A stretch of 64,000 bases of DNA from Diadophis punctatus similis (GCA_023053685.1 JALIGW010000010.1:14967419-15031418), one strand, 5' to 3'; positions 21,366 through 33,674 are shown, numbered from the stretch's first letter. The notes: generated by a model from the sequence alone, not told the origin. Made by a program: numbers and translations.

Positions 21366-21501
21366 CAGGGGTGCCAAACTTGCGGCGTCATGTTGTTGTC
21401 ATGTGACATTTCATGACTTTTTTTCCTATTCACTAAACTGGGGGTGGGCATGGCCAGCGCGTGATGCATCCAGCCCATGGGCCATGAGTTTGACACCCCT
21501 G
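21366..21501. mobile_element. hAT MITE, family 2
   Basis: The ends CAGGGGTGCCAAACTTG and GAGTTTGACACCCCTG are inverted, with an exact 8-bp TSD GCCTAGGT on both sides. It is inserted in the gypsy element. Confidence 0.9.
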
Positions 21502-21780
21502 GCCTAGGTAGTCGAGGTGAGTCTTATGGAACTCACATTTGGATAGCTTGGCATATAGGTTTGCAGCCAGGAGTTTCCTTAGTACCTAGCGGACCAGTTT
21601 GATGTGCTCCTCCATAGTTTCGGTGAAGATGAGAATGTCATCGAAGTATACTAGGACCCCCTTATATAGGTGCTCATGCAGCACGTTTATGAGTTGCATG
21701 AAGACTGCAGGAGCCCCTTGGAGCCTGAATGGCAATACTTTGAATTGGAAGCTGCCCAGTGGGCAGTTAAAAGCAGTCTT

Positions 21781-22579
21781 CTACTCATCCCTCTCTTTGA
21801 TCCTCACCCTGTAGTACGCCTTCCTCAGGTCTAGCTTGGTGAACATCTTTCCTTTTGCAAGATGGGCCAGCATGTCTTTCATTAGGGGGAAGGGGTACAT
21901 GTTTTCCACACACACACCATTTATCCCCCTAAAGTCCACGCACAGTCTCATTGTTCTGTCTTTTTTCTCTTTGAACAGCACAGGAGCAGCCACCTGGGAT
22001 TTTACCAGTTGGATGAAGCCTATGGCTAGGTTTTTGTCGATGTACTCCCTTAGTTCCTTCATTTCCTTTGGGGTCATGGAGTACATTTTTTGCTTAGGGA
22101 TGCCTGGTAGGATCTCAATGGCACAGTCAGTGGGGTGGTGGGGGTAACATGTCACATTCTTTCTCGCTGAACATCCACACTAGGTCTCGGTATTCTTTGG
22201 GGATTAGCTGGGTTCCTGGCAGTTGCTCTGAAGTGGCTTTAAGAAGCTTGTTTCCTTCAGTTTTTGCCCGGTGCTAGACAGCTCCACCTTTCTGGCTGCC
22301 TTGAGGGGGGAGACGGCCTCTTCCTAGCCTCATTTTTCTCTTTCCCACTTTCCACCAGATCATCAGGATCCACTTGTCTAGCTAGGACAGTCCCAGAATC
22401 ACTGCCTCTGTCATCTTCGGGACTATTACAAACTGGATTATCTCCCAATGTTGACCCATCTCTAGCCGCACCAGCTCAGTGACATGCGTTGCAGGGGACC
22501 CTCCTATCAATGATCCATCGACTTGCTCAAACCTCATGGCTCGAGGCGGTCTCCTCGCTTTGATCCCTAGCTTCAGCAC
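21781..22579 (-). pseudogene. Gypsy protease/reverse-transcriptase remnant
   Basis: The frame at 22579-22382 reads GGSPATHVTELVRLEMGQHW and PKMTEAVILGLS, the end of a gypsy aspartic protease. At 22155-21781 it reads IPKQKMYSMTPKEMKELREY, then LCVDFRGINGVCVENMYPFP and FTKLDLRKAYYRVRIKE, the first RT motifs. The YVDD region and RNase H-like sequence follow in degraded form to about 21000. The frames are broken by shifts and stops, so no active enzyme is expected. Confidence 0.85.
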
Positions 22580-22599
22580 TTGCAGAATATGTTATTTGT

Positions 22600-23385
22600 C
22601 CAACCACAAAATGGTCAACAGTTAAAGTAACAGTTCTGCAAACAAGCAAATAAGCTTTGGAGAAACATAGCTTGAAATAAATAAAAACTGTATTTTATAA
22701 TCTAGTACAGGAGACATACATACAGTTACAATAATCATAATTAGATTCTTCAGTAGGAATAAATATGTCATATCTACACAAACCCAGAGGCTTCACAAAA
22801 AGTCATTACTATAATTGTGCAGCACAACCCTATGTCAAGGCTCCGAGTAACTAACCAAAGCAAATCAGAACTCTGAGACTTGGCTCTTTCTCAATGGGCT
22901 TCTTTAATGAGTACATCATATCAGCACAATTTCAATGGAAAACCAAATCTAAATCTTTCCTGTGGTTTCAATATAATTAAACTAGGAAATAATCCCACCC
23001 CTCAGTGTCACAGGTCCCGTTGGCCAATTGGCGGGCTCGTCAGGCACTCTTCCTCCAACCTTATCTGTTGCAAGTAGAGATGACCTTGGTTCTTATGAGA
23101 AAGCTCTTTGTTGTGTCTAATAATGCATTTCAACCTCTTTCCCCCCCCTTCCCCCTCTGTGTGGCAACTGAGGAACAGAAAGATGGCTGTGGCCAGGTTC
23201 AGTTCGAAGTTGATACCCCAAGCCTGTTTGCTCAAAATAAATATTTATTGAACAGTGAAACTTATTCCTGAAATGTGTTTAGGATATCTCATAAATTAAT
23301 GTATCTACAATTGGTCTGAATTTAAAACACTAGTTTATAAATAAGTTTTTAAAATGAATGTACTATAAATTATCAACAGCACTTA
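22600..23385. other. Intergenic, possible LTR-like remnant
   Basis: No gene. A block at about 22834-23010 (TGTCAAGGCTCCGAG on the plus strand, TGTGACACTGAGG on the minus) could be an old LTR, but no TSD supports it. Confidence 0.3.
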
Positions 23386-24019
23386 CCGTATTTTTCGGAG
23401 TATAAGACGCACCGGAGTATAAGACGCACCTTAGATTTTGGGGAGGAAAATAGGGGAAAACAATCTGCCTACCAGGTATTCATCTGGCTAGCATCCTTAG
23501 TCTGGTCAGCTTCAGCACATTATTTTATCTCCTGGTTAGGACTTAAAAAAACCTTCTTCTGAGAGAATAACAATGAAAGAGCCTGCAAGCCAGTAAGAGC
23601 TGGCAAGATCGTTAGCACCTGGTTAGGGCTAGAAAAAAACTTCTTTGGAGCAAGTAGAGCAATGAAAAAAAACCTGCAAAGACTTAGGGCTGGAAAAACA
23701 TTCTTCTGAGAGAGTAACAATGAAAAAGCCTGCAAGCCGGTAAGAGCTGGGAAGATCGTTAGCACCTGGTTAGGGCTGGAAAAAACTTTCTTTGGAGCAA
23801 GTAGAGCAATGAAAAAAAAACCTGCAAAGACTTAGGGCTGGAAAAACATTCTTCTGAGAGAGTAACAATGAAAGAGCCTGCAAGCCGGTAAGAGCTGGGA
23901 AGATCTGTTAGCACCTAGTTAGGGCTGGGAAAAAAGCTACATTTGAAGTATAAGACGCACCCAAATTTTCAGCCACTTTTAGGGAGGAAAAAGATGCGTC
24001 TTATACTCCAAAAATACGG
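23386..24019. mobile_element. TIR element family A, copy 4, different interior
   Basis: It has the same CCGTATTTTTCGGAG termini and doubled GTATAAGACGCACC, flanked by TA. The interior is unrelated to copies 1-3 and consists mostly of a tandem repeat of about 146 bp. Confidence 0.85.
23560..23920. repeat. About 146-bp tandem repeat inside family A copy 4
   Basis: CTTCTGAGAGARTAACAATG recurs at about 23559, 23702 and 23850, with the same following block (CCTGCAAGCC, TAAGAGCTGG, TTAGCACC) each time. There are roughly 2.5 units. Confidence 0.85.
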
Positions 24020-24021
24020 TA

Positions 24022-24984
24022 CTTTAGGCATATATCTAGATGTATATATGCCTATTCTATCAGGAAGACTTTACCATTCAAGCCATGGAAAATACCTTTC
24101 CATATCCACATTATTTCTCTTTTGTAGTATATATCTTTGTAATACATATTTTACAAAATGGAAATCCACCATTTTTCTCATGTTTCAGGCTCATAACAGC
24201 AATTTGTAGTGATGCCAATGAGACCTTTTCTAGATCTCCTAACCATATGAGAATTTTGTTGTGAACAGCTCTCTAGGTAGGCCCAAAAACATTCAAACAC
24301 CATCATAATGACATTGTCATTCTCCATCTGTAAGACTGATGGAGTTGGGGTATATAAAACTGAATAGTTGGGTTGGAATTAAAAGTTGTACAAATATACA
24401 AAATATGAAAAATGAGAATGTACACAAATATGACACTTTACAAAGGAAAACAAAATAAGCAGTAGCATTTGCAAAAAGAATCCTACAATATACTTGAAAT
24501 ATGATTATCAGCTCTGTGCCTTCAGCAAAATATTACACACATTTTTAAACTATCAACAAAATGTAGACATTTCTTTCTGAATAATTATGTCAAATAATTC
24601 AAAATCCATATTAAGGCTTGACTTCTGGATACCACAGGTTACATAGTGAAGAGATATATTCACAGATATGTAATTCACCTTATTTAAAGAAATGTAATTA
24701 AAATCCATCCACCTATGAATAAGTTTACCTGAGAATGGAAACTAAGTGCATACTCATTTTAAAAAAAATACTAAAGTAAAAAAAATCTTTCATTTAAACG
24801 AAATAAGTCTTGAATTGCTTATAATTACAATACCTGGTTTTTCAGTTTAGGCTCATTTGAAAGTATACACGTATGATAATAAAACAGAAATCAATTCATA
24901 AATAGACTGCTTACATTCATAGAAAGCAGCCCATTCACAGTCCTAAATATGTCAAAGATAGTCAAAGTCAACCCCAAGTCAACT
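24022..24984. other. Intergenic, AT-rich
   Basis: Nothing recognised. Confidence 0.4.
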
Positions 24985-24992
24985 GTCTAAAA

Positions 24993-25504
24993 CATGGGTC
25001 CTCAAACTACGGCCCGAGGGCCGCATGCAGCCCGCCAAAGCCATTAATCCACGAGGACCACGCACAGGACCACGAGATTGCCCCACTTACCCTTCGGCCG
25101 AACACAGGACTTACCTTTGTGAGCCCCATGGGCTGGAACTGAAAGGTAAGGCCAACTATTTTGGCCTGCACAGATGTTCTGGAGGAGGGGGAAGTGAAAA
25201 ACAGGGCACACAGATGCCCTAGGAGGCCAAAAAACATGGGAAAATGAGCCGTTTTTGGCCAAAGAAAATGGGCCCTTTTTGCCTGTTTTTGGCCTGCAAA
25301 ATGCTGTTGGAGGCAGGGGAGGTGAAAAACAGGGCGCACAGACGCCCCAGGAGGCCAAAAAACGGGTGAAAATGGCCTGTTTTTCACCTCTCGCCTCCAG
25401 AAGATAGAGATAGATAGATAGAAAGACCCTCCCACCTGGTCCGGCCCCCCCAACAGTCTGAGGGACCGTGAATTGGCCCCGTTTAAAAAGTTTGAGGATT
25501 CCTG
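24993..25504. mobile_element. hAT MITE (GGGTCCTCAAACT)
   Basis: The ends CATGGGTCCTCAAACT and AGTTTGAGGATTCCTG are inverted. A perfect 8-bp TSD, GTCTAAAA, lies at 24985-24992 and 25505-25512. GC-rich repeats of a GGAGGCCAAAAAA type lie inside, with a short GATA-like run near 25400. Confidence 0.9.
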
Positions 25505-25512
25505 GTCTAAAA

Positions 25513-26676
25513 CATACTGTTTGGCAATCATATTTATTCAACACTCTCATTTCTCCCTCCCCCCCCCAGGACCCTTCTGTTGTTTCACTTAAAAATTTCA
25601 GCAAACTCAACACTCCATTCCTATGGCTATGGTCACCTTGCAGTATAATTTCTTCTTTAAAAATGGCAAAGGGACCTCAGGAAATTTAGTAGCAAAAGTT
25701 AATTATGATAGGAAGCCACCAGCTAGGCTGAACTTTCTGACATATGACTGTTGTCTACTTCAGTTCTCTGCCCTTCTAGGCTGGCCTTCTCTCTTTACCC
25801 CAGCTCCAGGAAAACAGAAATAACTCCTTGGCATCTTCCTCTCCAAAGTCCAGTACTGCAGAACTATCAATTCAAATACACAAAAGATAGCAGTATAACC
25901 TTGTGGTCAGGTAAGTAAGGAAGATGTAATAGGAAATTTCTTGTAAAACCAAACCAATAGCTTATAGGAGAGGTCTGTTGCAAAGTGGCAGTCTTCCACT
26001 TATCATTAATGTTTGATAAAATTGAAGAAAAGTTGCCAGAGCACACTAAGGTAAGAGAAAAGGCATACCATTGCTTTGCTCAATCAAGAATAACATTCTA
26101 TGTACAATTCACTGAACCTAGCGAACAAATCAGAATGTTTAAGACTAAAGCCACTTTTGTAATAATTCTTGGTGCAGCCTGGCTTTTGCCGTTTCCATCT
26201 TTGCAAATGTGATTTCATGAGAGAAAGACTTGGAGGGGTGGGGGAAGCTGGATTTCATCTATTTCTCAGTGTGGAAACAATGTTTAGATGCTTTAGGGAG
26301 ACTAATGCCAAACCAAAACTAGGGATATGTCACACTTTTCTATTACTCTCTCACCCTTCCACATTGTTCCTAACATGTCAAGGCTTACTAAGTAGCAACA
26401 GTGTCCAATTTTCTTCCTTTTGGCTTTAACATGCAATCAAATGAACTGCAGAATGCCTCTGAAGCCATAGGGGCCTCTATAAAGAAATGCTGAGTATGGT
26501 CAAATGGCAGGGTCAGAGGACTTCAAAGATATGTTTGAAGGAATCCAAGGACACATTCTTACAAGAGTAAAGCTATTTTTCTTTCCATTGACCCACTGAA
26601 CTGTCATTTTGGAAAGTGATATAGTTCAATGTTTTCTGTACCAGCATAATAAATGATATCAAAATGTGCTATTATG
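25513..26676 (-). other. MBTPS2: Probable MBTPS2 3' UTR
   Basis: This follows the MBTPS2 stop codon without a recognised repeat. A minus-strand AATAAA at 25538-25533 is a candidate polyadenylation signal, which would give a 3' UTR of about 1.1 kb. The end is an inference; no transcript evidence is available. Confidence 0.4.
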
Positions 26677-26899
26677 TTATCGTGCTGTCACAACCCAGAA
26701 TCCTAGAGCCACATTAGCAGCCAAGAGTGCACTGCCAGCAAGTAAAATTAAGAAGCCAAGAAGCTCCCTGTTTTGCTTTTCAACAATAAATTTGCTAGCA
26801 GTAGCTTCTAAGAAAGAATTCAATATCCATTGACCATCCAAAGCAAAACAGGGAATTGCATTAACAACAGCCAGTGCTCCAGAGAGTGAAATCAGATAT
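26677..26899 (-). CDS. MBTPS2: Site-2 protease, last coding exon
   Basis: The minus strand reads [20 protein letters not shown], then [14 protein letters not shown], a membrane segment and a C-terminus VVTAR before TAA (26679-26677). It aligns with the end of MBTPS2. It contains the LDG motif, whose Asp is the third zinc ligand of this Golgi membrane metalloprotease. The enzyme makes the intramembrane cut in SREBP and ATF6. The exon starts after CAG at 26902-26900, and its first base completes the Lys codon split with the previous exon. The loop after the LDG ([14 protein letters not shown]) differs strongly from the mammalian sequence I recall. The polypyrimidine tract is weak. Confidence 0.95.
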
Positions 26900-26996
26900 C
26901 TGTTTAAGCTTGTTAAGGTGCATGATCATAGTCATTTTTAAAAAACACATGTAAATTTTATAGTTTCAGCACTTTGGGAACATAGCAATTTAACTG

Positions 26997-27135
<139 letters not shown>

Positions 27136-27568
27136 ATTCTTTATTGATAGCAAAAACCACAATAAGTAAGAACCTAGTTGTAAAATGTATTTTTATACAA
27201 GATAAGGGAAGAGACTTTACATAAGGAAAAAACATGTTGAGAAAGGATATAAAGTGGTCATAAAAAACTAGTTTGTCTTTATACCAGACTGTTGGCAGTC
27301 TATATATAAATAAATAATTTTTAAAAATGCCTGCATATTCTAATATTTAAAAAAGAAATAAAGATATTTCAACTTGGAAATGGATAATCTAAAACACTAT
27401 AGTCATTTTTATAATTCTCAGTAATAGCTACATGCTATTGCAACATATTAAAATATAAAGTATATTATTCACATTATCATACAAATGATGAAACGTATTG
27501 CTAAACAGTCACCAAATGAGGCAGGCATTAAACAACTACCTGTACTTGTAGTGACCATGTTCCTATAG

Positions 27569-27985
27569 CAGTGATGGCGAACCTTTTTTTCCTTGGGTGT
27601 CAAAATAGTGTGTGCGCGCGCTATCGCGCGCACATGCGTGCCCACACCCATAATTCAAAGCCCACCCCACCCCCCTGCGCATGCGTGCGCGACATCTCCC
27701 ACTCCCCGTTTCTCGACTTCCAGTGGGCCCAGTAGGCCCGTTTTGCACCCTCCCCAGGCTCCAGAGGCTTTCTTGGAGTTTGGGGAGGGCAAAAACACTT
27801 CCCCCGCCACCCCGGAGGCCCTCCGGAGGCCGAAATCGCCCTCCCAGAGTCTCCGCGTGAGCCAAAAATCAGCTGGCAGGCACGCACATGCACGCTGGAG
27901 CTGGGCTAGGGCAACAGCTCGCGTGCCGGCATATATGGCTCCGCGTGCCACCTGTGGCACCCGTGCCATAGATTCGCCATCACTG
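27569..27985. mobile_element. hAT MITE, family 1, in MBTPS2 intron
   Basis: The ends CAGTGATGGCGAACC and GATTCGCCATCACTG match the element at 4104-4537. The flanking 8-mers TCCTATAG and TCCAAAAG match at 6 of 8 positions, as expected for an old TSD. Confidence 0.9.
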
Positions 27986-28189
27986 TCCAAAAGGTTAAAG
28001 ATGCGAAAATTATAATATTATAGAAGCCAAACAGAATGGGGCAAGGAGTCCTTTATGAGTCCCAACTTGTCTTGGTACTCGATGCAGGAGTGGTGCAGAT
28101 CTAATTACCCAGGTTATAATCTACATGGTTTCTATCTCCTTTCCAGATTTTCACTGAAAGAAATGTACTGTATCTTGTTTTAAATGACT

Positions 28190-28812
28190 GAAGTGAAGAT
28201 CATGCTTCCATAGCTAGATTGACTATCCCACTACCAATGGAATCCCTGATTCAATGGACTCAAGCGGTCCTGGACACACTATAAGAAACCCCAAAGTGCT
28301 TGATATGTGGAGATCTCAACACTCAACTTGACAAGTGCAGCTCATTTCCATATCTTTATCCAGAATGTTTTGAAATCTAGTCATGAGACAGTCACACACT
28401 TAATCTGTTTCTTGTCATAAAAGGAAGTCAGCAAGTTGTTTTTTCCAACAGAAAATAATTAGGCTGCTTTGCCCACTTCCCATGGACAAGGCCATCAAGA
28501 GTTGTTATGGAGTTAGCAGCCTTATAAATTTAATAAATAAACAAATTCATTTATTCAGCCTTTTCAAAAAAATAAAATGCTCACATTTTATTTGTTTATG
28601 CTTTTACTGATGTTTTTACTGTATCTTTGTAAGCCATTATGAAAATGGAGAGTGTATGATTTTAAATATATACATAAAACATGTGCAGAAAATGTGAGGT
28701 ATATTTTTACTTTTACCATTTCCTGCAACTGGATTTATTTATTTATTTATTTATTTTGGTTTTCTTATATGCCGCCCTACTCCCGAGGGACTCAGGGCGG
28801 CGTTGATTGTTT
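28190..28812. repeat. Degenerate LINE remnants
   Basis: A plus-strand CLICGDLNTQLD near 28290 resembles a LINE endonuclease GDFN motif. AATTTAATAAATAAAC at about 28530 resembles a LINE 3' tail. At 28740-28812 a minus-strand tail reads CCGCCCTGAGTCCCTCGGG with (AAAT)n, the common end of squamate CR1-like copies. Confidence 0.4.
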
Positions 28813-28992
28813 AAATCAAAATCTTACATCGTAGCCAATAGCTTCCACAACCTTAAATAGGCAAAATATGCAAAATAAGTTAGAAGAGGCTGTTCAAAAG
28901 GTAAAAATCAAATGGCTGTGGTCCTTGGATATTTTATATGCATGATACTCCGTGTCTTCTCTCAAAAAGTCCACACAAATATGAAAGGATAC

Positions 28993-29068
28993 TTGCAAAA
29001 TGTTTCCATTATTAAAGGAAGGTCCAAAATTAGAAAGCTGTATCGAGGTACAAAACTGCTGAGGCTCA
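28993..29068 (-). CDS. MBTPS2: Site-2 protease, penultimate coding exon
   Basis: This 76-bp exon reads LSSFVPRYSFLILDLPLIME and then TFCK at the junction. It corresponds to the mammalian [20 protein letters not shown] segment followed by ETFVK. The acceptor is TTTGTTTAAG and the donor GTATCC. It enters with TG, completing a Val codon whose G ends the 31499-31700 exon, and leaves with AA, completed by the first base of the last exon. The phase agreement on both sides makes the call secure despite its small size. It encodes the stretch leading into the membrane-embedded LDG region. Confidence 0.93.
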
Positions 29069-29442
29069 CTTAAACAAAGAAAAATTTTTCTAAGTCTGTT
29101 ACAAAATCAAGGAGCATTTCAACACAAATCATATTTAAATCTCTGTTCACAACAAATATAACTTTTTGTTTCATTCCCCATGATGTATGGTAAACCTCAC
29201 TTCTATAACTATGTCATATTCATAGTTGGTCTATATTTTGTGAAATCAGCAGGTCTAACACATAATACACTTGTTTTATGATCAAGAGTTTATAGAAGGA
29301 TAATAGACATGCAGCTGATCTTTGCTTCTGAACATCACATATGTATTTTAGTAGAAGAAAGGCAGACAAAAACAGGAAATACTTTCCATATCAACTACCT
29401 ATAGCATTCGTGTCCCTAAGTATGTGGTGGTTACATAAAGTA

Positions 29443-29837
29443 CAGGTAGTCCTCGACTTACAACAGTTCATTTAGTGACCATTCAAAGTTACAACAGCAC
29501 TTAAAAAGTGACTTATGACCATTTTTCACACTTACAACCATTGCAGGATCCCCAGGGTCATATGATTTACATTCAGATGCTTGACAACTGGTTCATAGTT
29601 ATGACGATTGCAGTGTCCTGGGGTCATATGATCCCCTTTTGTGTCCTTCTGACAAGCAAAGTCAATGGGAAAGCCAGATTCACTTAATAATGGTGTTACT
29701 AATTTAACAACTGCAGTGATTCACTTAACAAATGTGGCAAGAAAAGTCATAAAATGGGGCAAAACTCACTTAACAAATTTCTCATTTAGCAACATAAATT
29801 TTGGGCTCAACTGTGGTTGTAAGTAGAGGACTACCTG
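29443..29837. mobile_element. TIR element (CAGGTAGTCCTCGACTTAC), copy 1
   Basis: CAGGTAGTCCTCGACTTAC at the left end and GGACTACCTG at the right are inverted. A TA dinucleotide borders both sides, compatible with a Tc1/mariner (Tigger-like) target. The interior has no ORF. Confidence 0.8.
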
Positions 29838-29850
29838 TACTGAACAAATA

Positions 29851-30262
29851 CAGGTAGTCCTTGAGTTATGACTGTATTGGAGCCTTCCCATCATGGTTGT
29901 AAGTCGTGATGGTCATAAAATGGATCATTGCTTGACTGGACCCCATTGTATGATCTTTTTTGTGGCAGTCATTAAGTGAACTTCATGATCATTAAGCAAA
30001 ACAATAGTTCACGTAAAGGGCATTTTTGCCAAAAAGCAGAGGTAAATGCCAGGTTTGGCAAAAATGTCATAAAACACAGTCACGTCACTGCAGGACACTT
30101 GAAACGGTCATAAATGCACGCTAGTTACTGAGCACTGGAAATGTGGGCATGTGAATGTGGGCATGGGGGCTGGCCATTGGAACCAGATCTTAAGTACCCA
30201 ACAGAGATGCATCATAATTTCAAATAGTTGCTAAGCAACCAGATGTAAGTCAAGGATTATCT
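29851..30262. mobile_element. TIR element (CAGGTAGTCC), copy 2
   Basis: It begins CAGGTAGTCCTTGAGTTATG right after copy 1 and ends with the degraded inverse GTCAAGGATTATCT. It is more diverged than its neighbour. Confidence 0.7.
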
Positions 30263-30820
30263 ATAAAAGCCATTCTATTTATGGCTAAATATTGAAAGTA
30301 TTATCTATGTTGAGATTTGTTTTTAATGTCAGTGGTTTAAAGCTGAAAATATAAACTTTATGAAGTTCAAGAAAGTCTATATACATACAGATTAAGAAAC
30401 CTCCTTTACAGTACAAGTTTATATTACACAAATAATTTTGTGACAAAATTAGGGCTCAGCATCTTAAGGCAAACTCTTATCAAAATACTGAAATAACAGT
30501 AAATGACAGAAGAAACTATGCAAAAGTATTTATTATAACATCTTGTAGCAATATTTTCATATTCCTGAGCCAGTTTCTTAAAACTTTCCTTCTTCTGTTA
30601 AGAACCAATGATCAACATATATACACATATATAAAATAGATTATTTTTCAGAGTTTATGAAATGTATCCCTACAGAATAAGCTTCATATTAAGCAAGTAA
30701 GCTTTTCTGTAACTGAAGTACATATATTTATTTTGCATACATGCCCAAATACATATACATATAATCTAAATGAAAATATATAAATTTGATTACTGTGGAA
30801 ACAGGGAAATATCATTAACA
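30263..30820. other. MBTPS2 intron, AT-rich
   Basis: Nothing recognised. Confidence 0.4.
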
Positions 30821-30824
30821 CTCA

Positions 30825-31349
30825 CAGGGGCGGGTTCCTAATTTTTTTACTACCACTCTGTGGGCGTGGCTTATTTTGTGGGTGTGGCTTGCCAGCCATG
30901 TGACCGGGTGGGCGTGGCTTCTCGGACTGCTGAAGGGAGGGGAACTGAGATAGGTCCTGCCGCCCATTCCCCCTCCCCTCAGCAGCTCGAGAAGCCTCAA
31001 AAGTGCGAAAATGCCTAGGATCATCACCGCACGTTCGTGGCTTCTCGAACTGCTGAAGGGAGGGGAATGGAGATAGCTCCTGCCGCCCGTTCTTTCAGCA
31101 TCTCATGCGCTCACTCAGCCATCCTCCCCTGCTTGGATGCACTGTTGGATAGGAAGGCAGCGCATGCGCAGTGCCGGAAGCTCAGCTTCTGGGCATGCAC
31201 AGAAGAAAATGTTTTTAAAAATGCAAAAAAATTAAAAAAAAAATGGCAGCACCCAGGCACCGGCAACCGACCGCACCGGTACTGTGACGTCACCAGCGGG
31301 CCGCTACCGGTGCTATAGAGTGGACCGCACTGGTAGGAACCCACCACTG
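30825..31349. mobile_element. TIR element (CAGTGGTGGGTTCC)
   Basis: The left end CAGGGGCGGGTTCC and the right end GGAACCCACCACTG are inverted. CACTCA occurs directly outside both ends, a 6-bp rather than 8-bp match, so the superfamily is open (hAT-like by terminus). GC-rich interior; no ORF. Ends of related elements: 16791-17032, 20666 onward and 63108 onward. Confidence 0.75.
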
Positions 31350-31498
31350 CACTCAGTAAAAACAACTGTAATGTCTGATAAACCTTAACATTGAAAGAAA
31401 GAAACGCAGTAGAAGAAAAAAATCAGCCAATTGTAATCTGTATATTATGTATTTTACCTGCTCAAATTCTGTTAGCATCCTCACCAAATCATACATAC

Positions 31499-31700
31499 CT
31501 GTATATTGGAGATGCAGTGGATGACCAACAAACAGCATATCAATTTGAGGAGGATGCTTCACCCTTATGAGCCTAGTGTGATTTTCCAACGAAGGCGTCA
31601 CACACGTATTTGGGATAAAATCCTTTGGGCAATCTTTGTTTGTTTGGCAGAGCTGACTGGCCTCAATAGTTTTCCGTGCTGGCAAACAAGCATACAGGGT
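31499..31700 (-). CDS. MBTPS2: Site-2 protease, internal coding exon
   Basis: The 202-bp exon reads [20 protein letters not shown] and [20 protein letters not shown], then HPLHLQYT. It closely matches the MBTPS2 region after the cysteine-rich luminal segment. The acceptor TTTCAG lies at 31706-31701. The exon ends ACAG with donor GTATGT, leaving one G that joins TG of the next exon as Val. The entry phase is 0, matching the exit of 56939-57033. The translated frame continues past 31499 only by chance. A run present in mammals (KKSSSSS) is shorter here (PKDFIPN). Confidence 0.96.
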
Positions 31701-32418
31701 CTGAAATTTAAATAAGTATTAAAAGTATGCTATTGAGAAACATTCACTGTATGTAGGCCTTGACAAGTTAGATGGAAAAAAGGAAAACTACATTTTAGTT
31801 ATTTTACATATTTATTATCACTTGCTCAGAATGAGACTTCTACAAACTCTACAAAATTGAAACTTCCACGATTTCCAGGCACTATCTCAAAAGTATTATG
31901 GCTACAAATGCAACAATATGCTATAAACATATGGTTATATTCCAAGTGGCATATATAACTAAATAAATTACCTGAGGGAACATTGAGGAGAGATGAGAGA
32001 AAAATCAAATTACAAGAGAGTTGGGAAATATAGAATCATTGACCCAGCAGACTGGCAACTCTTTTTGGTACCGAACAGGTAAAAAGTGTTGGGCTCTTCG
32101 GTTTGCTGAGCTTGGCTGTTTTCTTGCAGGTATATCCCAACCAGGCAACATAATCAAATGAATGGGAGAGTGGAATTTGCTGGCTATTAGTCTTTCTTCC
32201 TTCGTGGTTTATTATGGTATTGTTTCTTCTTGGACTGTTTGTGTGGTACTATACACTTTTTACTAGGATGTTGATTGCTAACAAAGATGTCTTCTGAGCT
32301 GTTTGCTTTTTCTTTGACTAGGTTATATCTTTTACATGGTATAGATTGACTTTATGGATCAGTTCATGGCTGATACGTCTGAATACTAGGAATTCCCCAG
32401 CATTTTGGATTTAGTTTG
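31701..32418. other. MBTPS2 intron
   Basis: Nothing recognised. Confidence 0.4.
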
Positions 32419-32426
32419 ATGTACGG

Positions 32427-32766
32427 CAGGGTTGTCAAACTCAAGGCCGGGGGTCAGATCCGGCCCGCAGGGTACTTAGATCTGGCCCATGGGACCACCC
32501 TGGAACAGCGAAGGACCGGCCCATGGTGCTTCTGCTAGCAAAAACAGAGCCTGGGAGGGCCGCACTTAGCTCTCCCAAGCTCCGTTTTCGCTGGCAGAGT
32601 GTTGCAGGAGGCTGTGGCACTGAAAACGGAGCTCGGGAGCCCGTTTTGCTGGCAGAGTGCTCGGGCCATCACAGGCGCCCCCAACACAAGTGATGTCAAG
32701 CTGGCCATGCCCACCCCAAACACAACCCTGATCCGGCCCTCAATGAAATCAAGTTTGACACCCCTG
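32427..32766. mobile_element. hAT MITE, family 2
   Basis: The ends CAGGGTTGTCAAACTC and AAGTTTGACACCCCTG are inverted. The TSDs ATGTACGG and ATGTGCGG match at 7 of 8 positions. Confidence 0.88.
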
Positions 32767-32774
32767 ATGTGCGG

Positions 32775-33560
32775 TATCAAGTTTCCCAGTTGAAACTGTG
32801 ATTGAATTTGTCTGTGTGCTGAGGCATTAATGATTTTCATCACGTCTTTTGATTACAACATGTGGATGCATTCTGCCAATCTTCTACATTTCTGTGCAGC
32901 ATAGGCTTTACATCATACAGTATGTTTTAGATGGCCTTCTTTAATGCCTGGATCTTTAGGTTTGCTTAAGATGTTTTGGACTGATTTTGTTTGGATTACA
33001 GTGATACTGAGAAATTATAGTTGCTTTTTGTTTGCCACAGATATATGAGTATATAGGGATTTTTAAAAATAGGTTATGGTTTTGTTGTTATGTAGATTAT
33101 ATAGCCAAGCACTTAATGAAGTAGTGAGGGTGTCTGTTGTGTTAAAATATATTGTACATATGTTTCCTCTTTTTGAGGTTCCAGATACTACAATGCATTT
33201 GCTCATTTTCCTCTTGAGGACAATGTTGCTTGAGTACACTATGGATTGCTTTTCAATAATCTGGATTTGTGGTCTTTAATTGTTTCATCTATTGAGGATA
33301 ATAGTAATTTGTTGTTCTGTTGATGTAAATTTTATTCCTTTACAGATGTTGTTGTCTCATGTGTCTTCTATAACTGTTCTTTTTTAATAATAATAAAAGT
33401 GTCATCTACAGAATGGATCTATACTTCGGTTCTCCATGTAGGAGTGTAATTGCTTCTAAGCATCACAGACTCATGAATCCTGAGAGGGAAGATTCCATGG
33501 GTGTTACTTCTGATTTTTCTGTATATAGTCGAACTGGAAGAGATGACGCAAAGGTGATTG
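32775..33560. other. MBTPS2 intron
   Basis: Nothing recognised; AT-rich. Confidence 0.4.
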
Positions 33561-33674
33561 CTGTATTTTTCGGAGTATAAGACGCACCAGAGTATAAGAT
33601 GCACCTTAGTTTTGGGGGAGGAAAACAAGAAAAAAAGGCCTCTGCCTCCCAGCAATTTGCCAAACAGCAAACAG

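Larger units (their letters stand above)
20222..22590 (-). mobile_element. Ty3/gypsy LTR retrotransposon, truncated
   Basis: The minus strand holds protease and reverse-transcriptase sequence (about 22579-21110), a gap, a polypurine-like AGAGGGGCAGCA at 20550-20539, and then a 317-bp LTR (20538-20222). Integrase and the 5' LTR are missing. It cuts into the CR1/L2 LINE at 20221. Two small hAT elements (20666 onward and 21366-21501) sit inside it. Confidence 0.85.

Noticed and set aside
22834..23015. Second LTR of the gypsy element
   Set aside because: It has a possible TG...CA form, but it does not resemble the LTR at 20222-20538 and no TSD pair was found.
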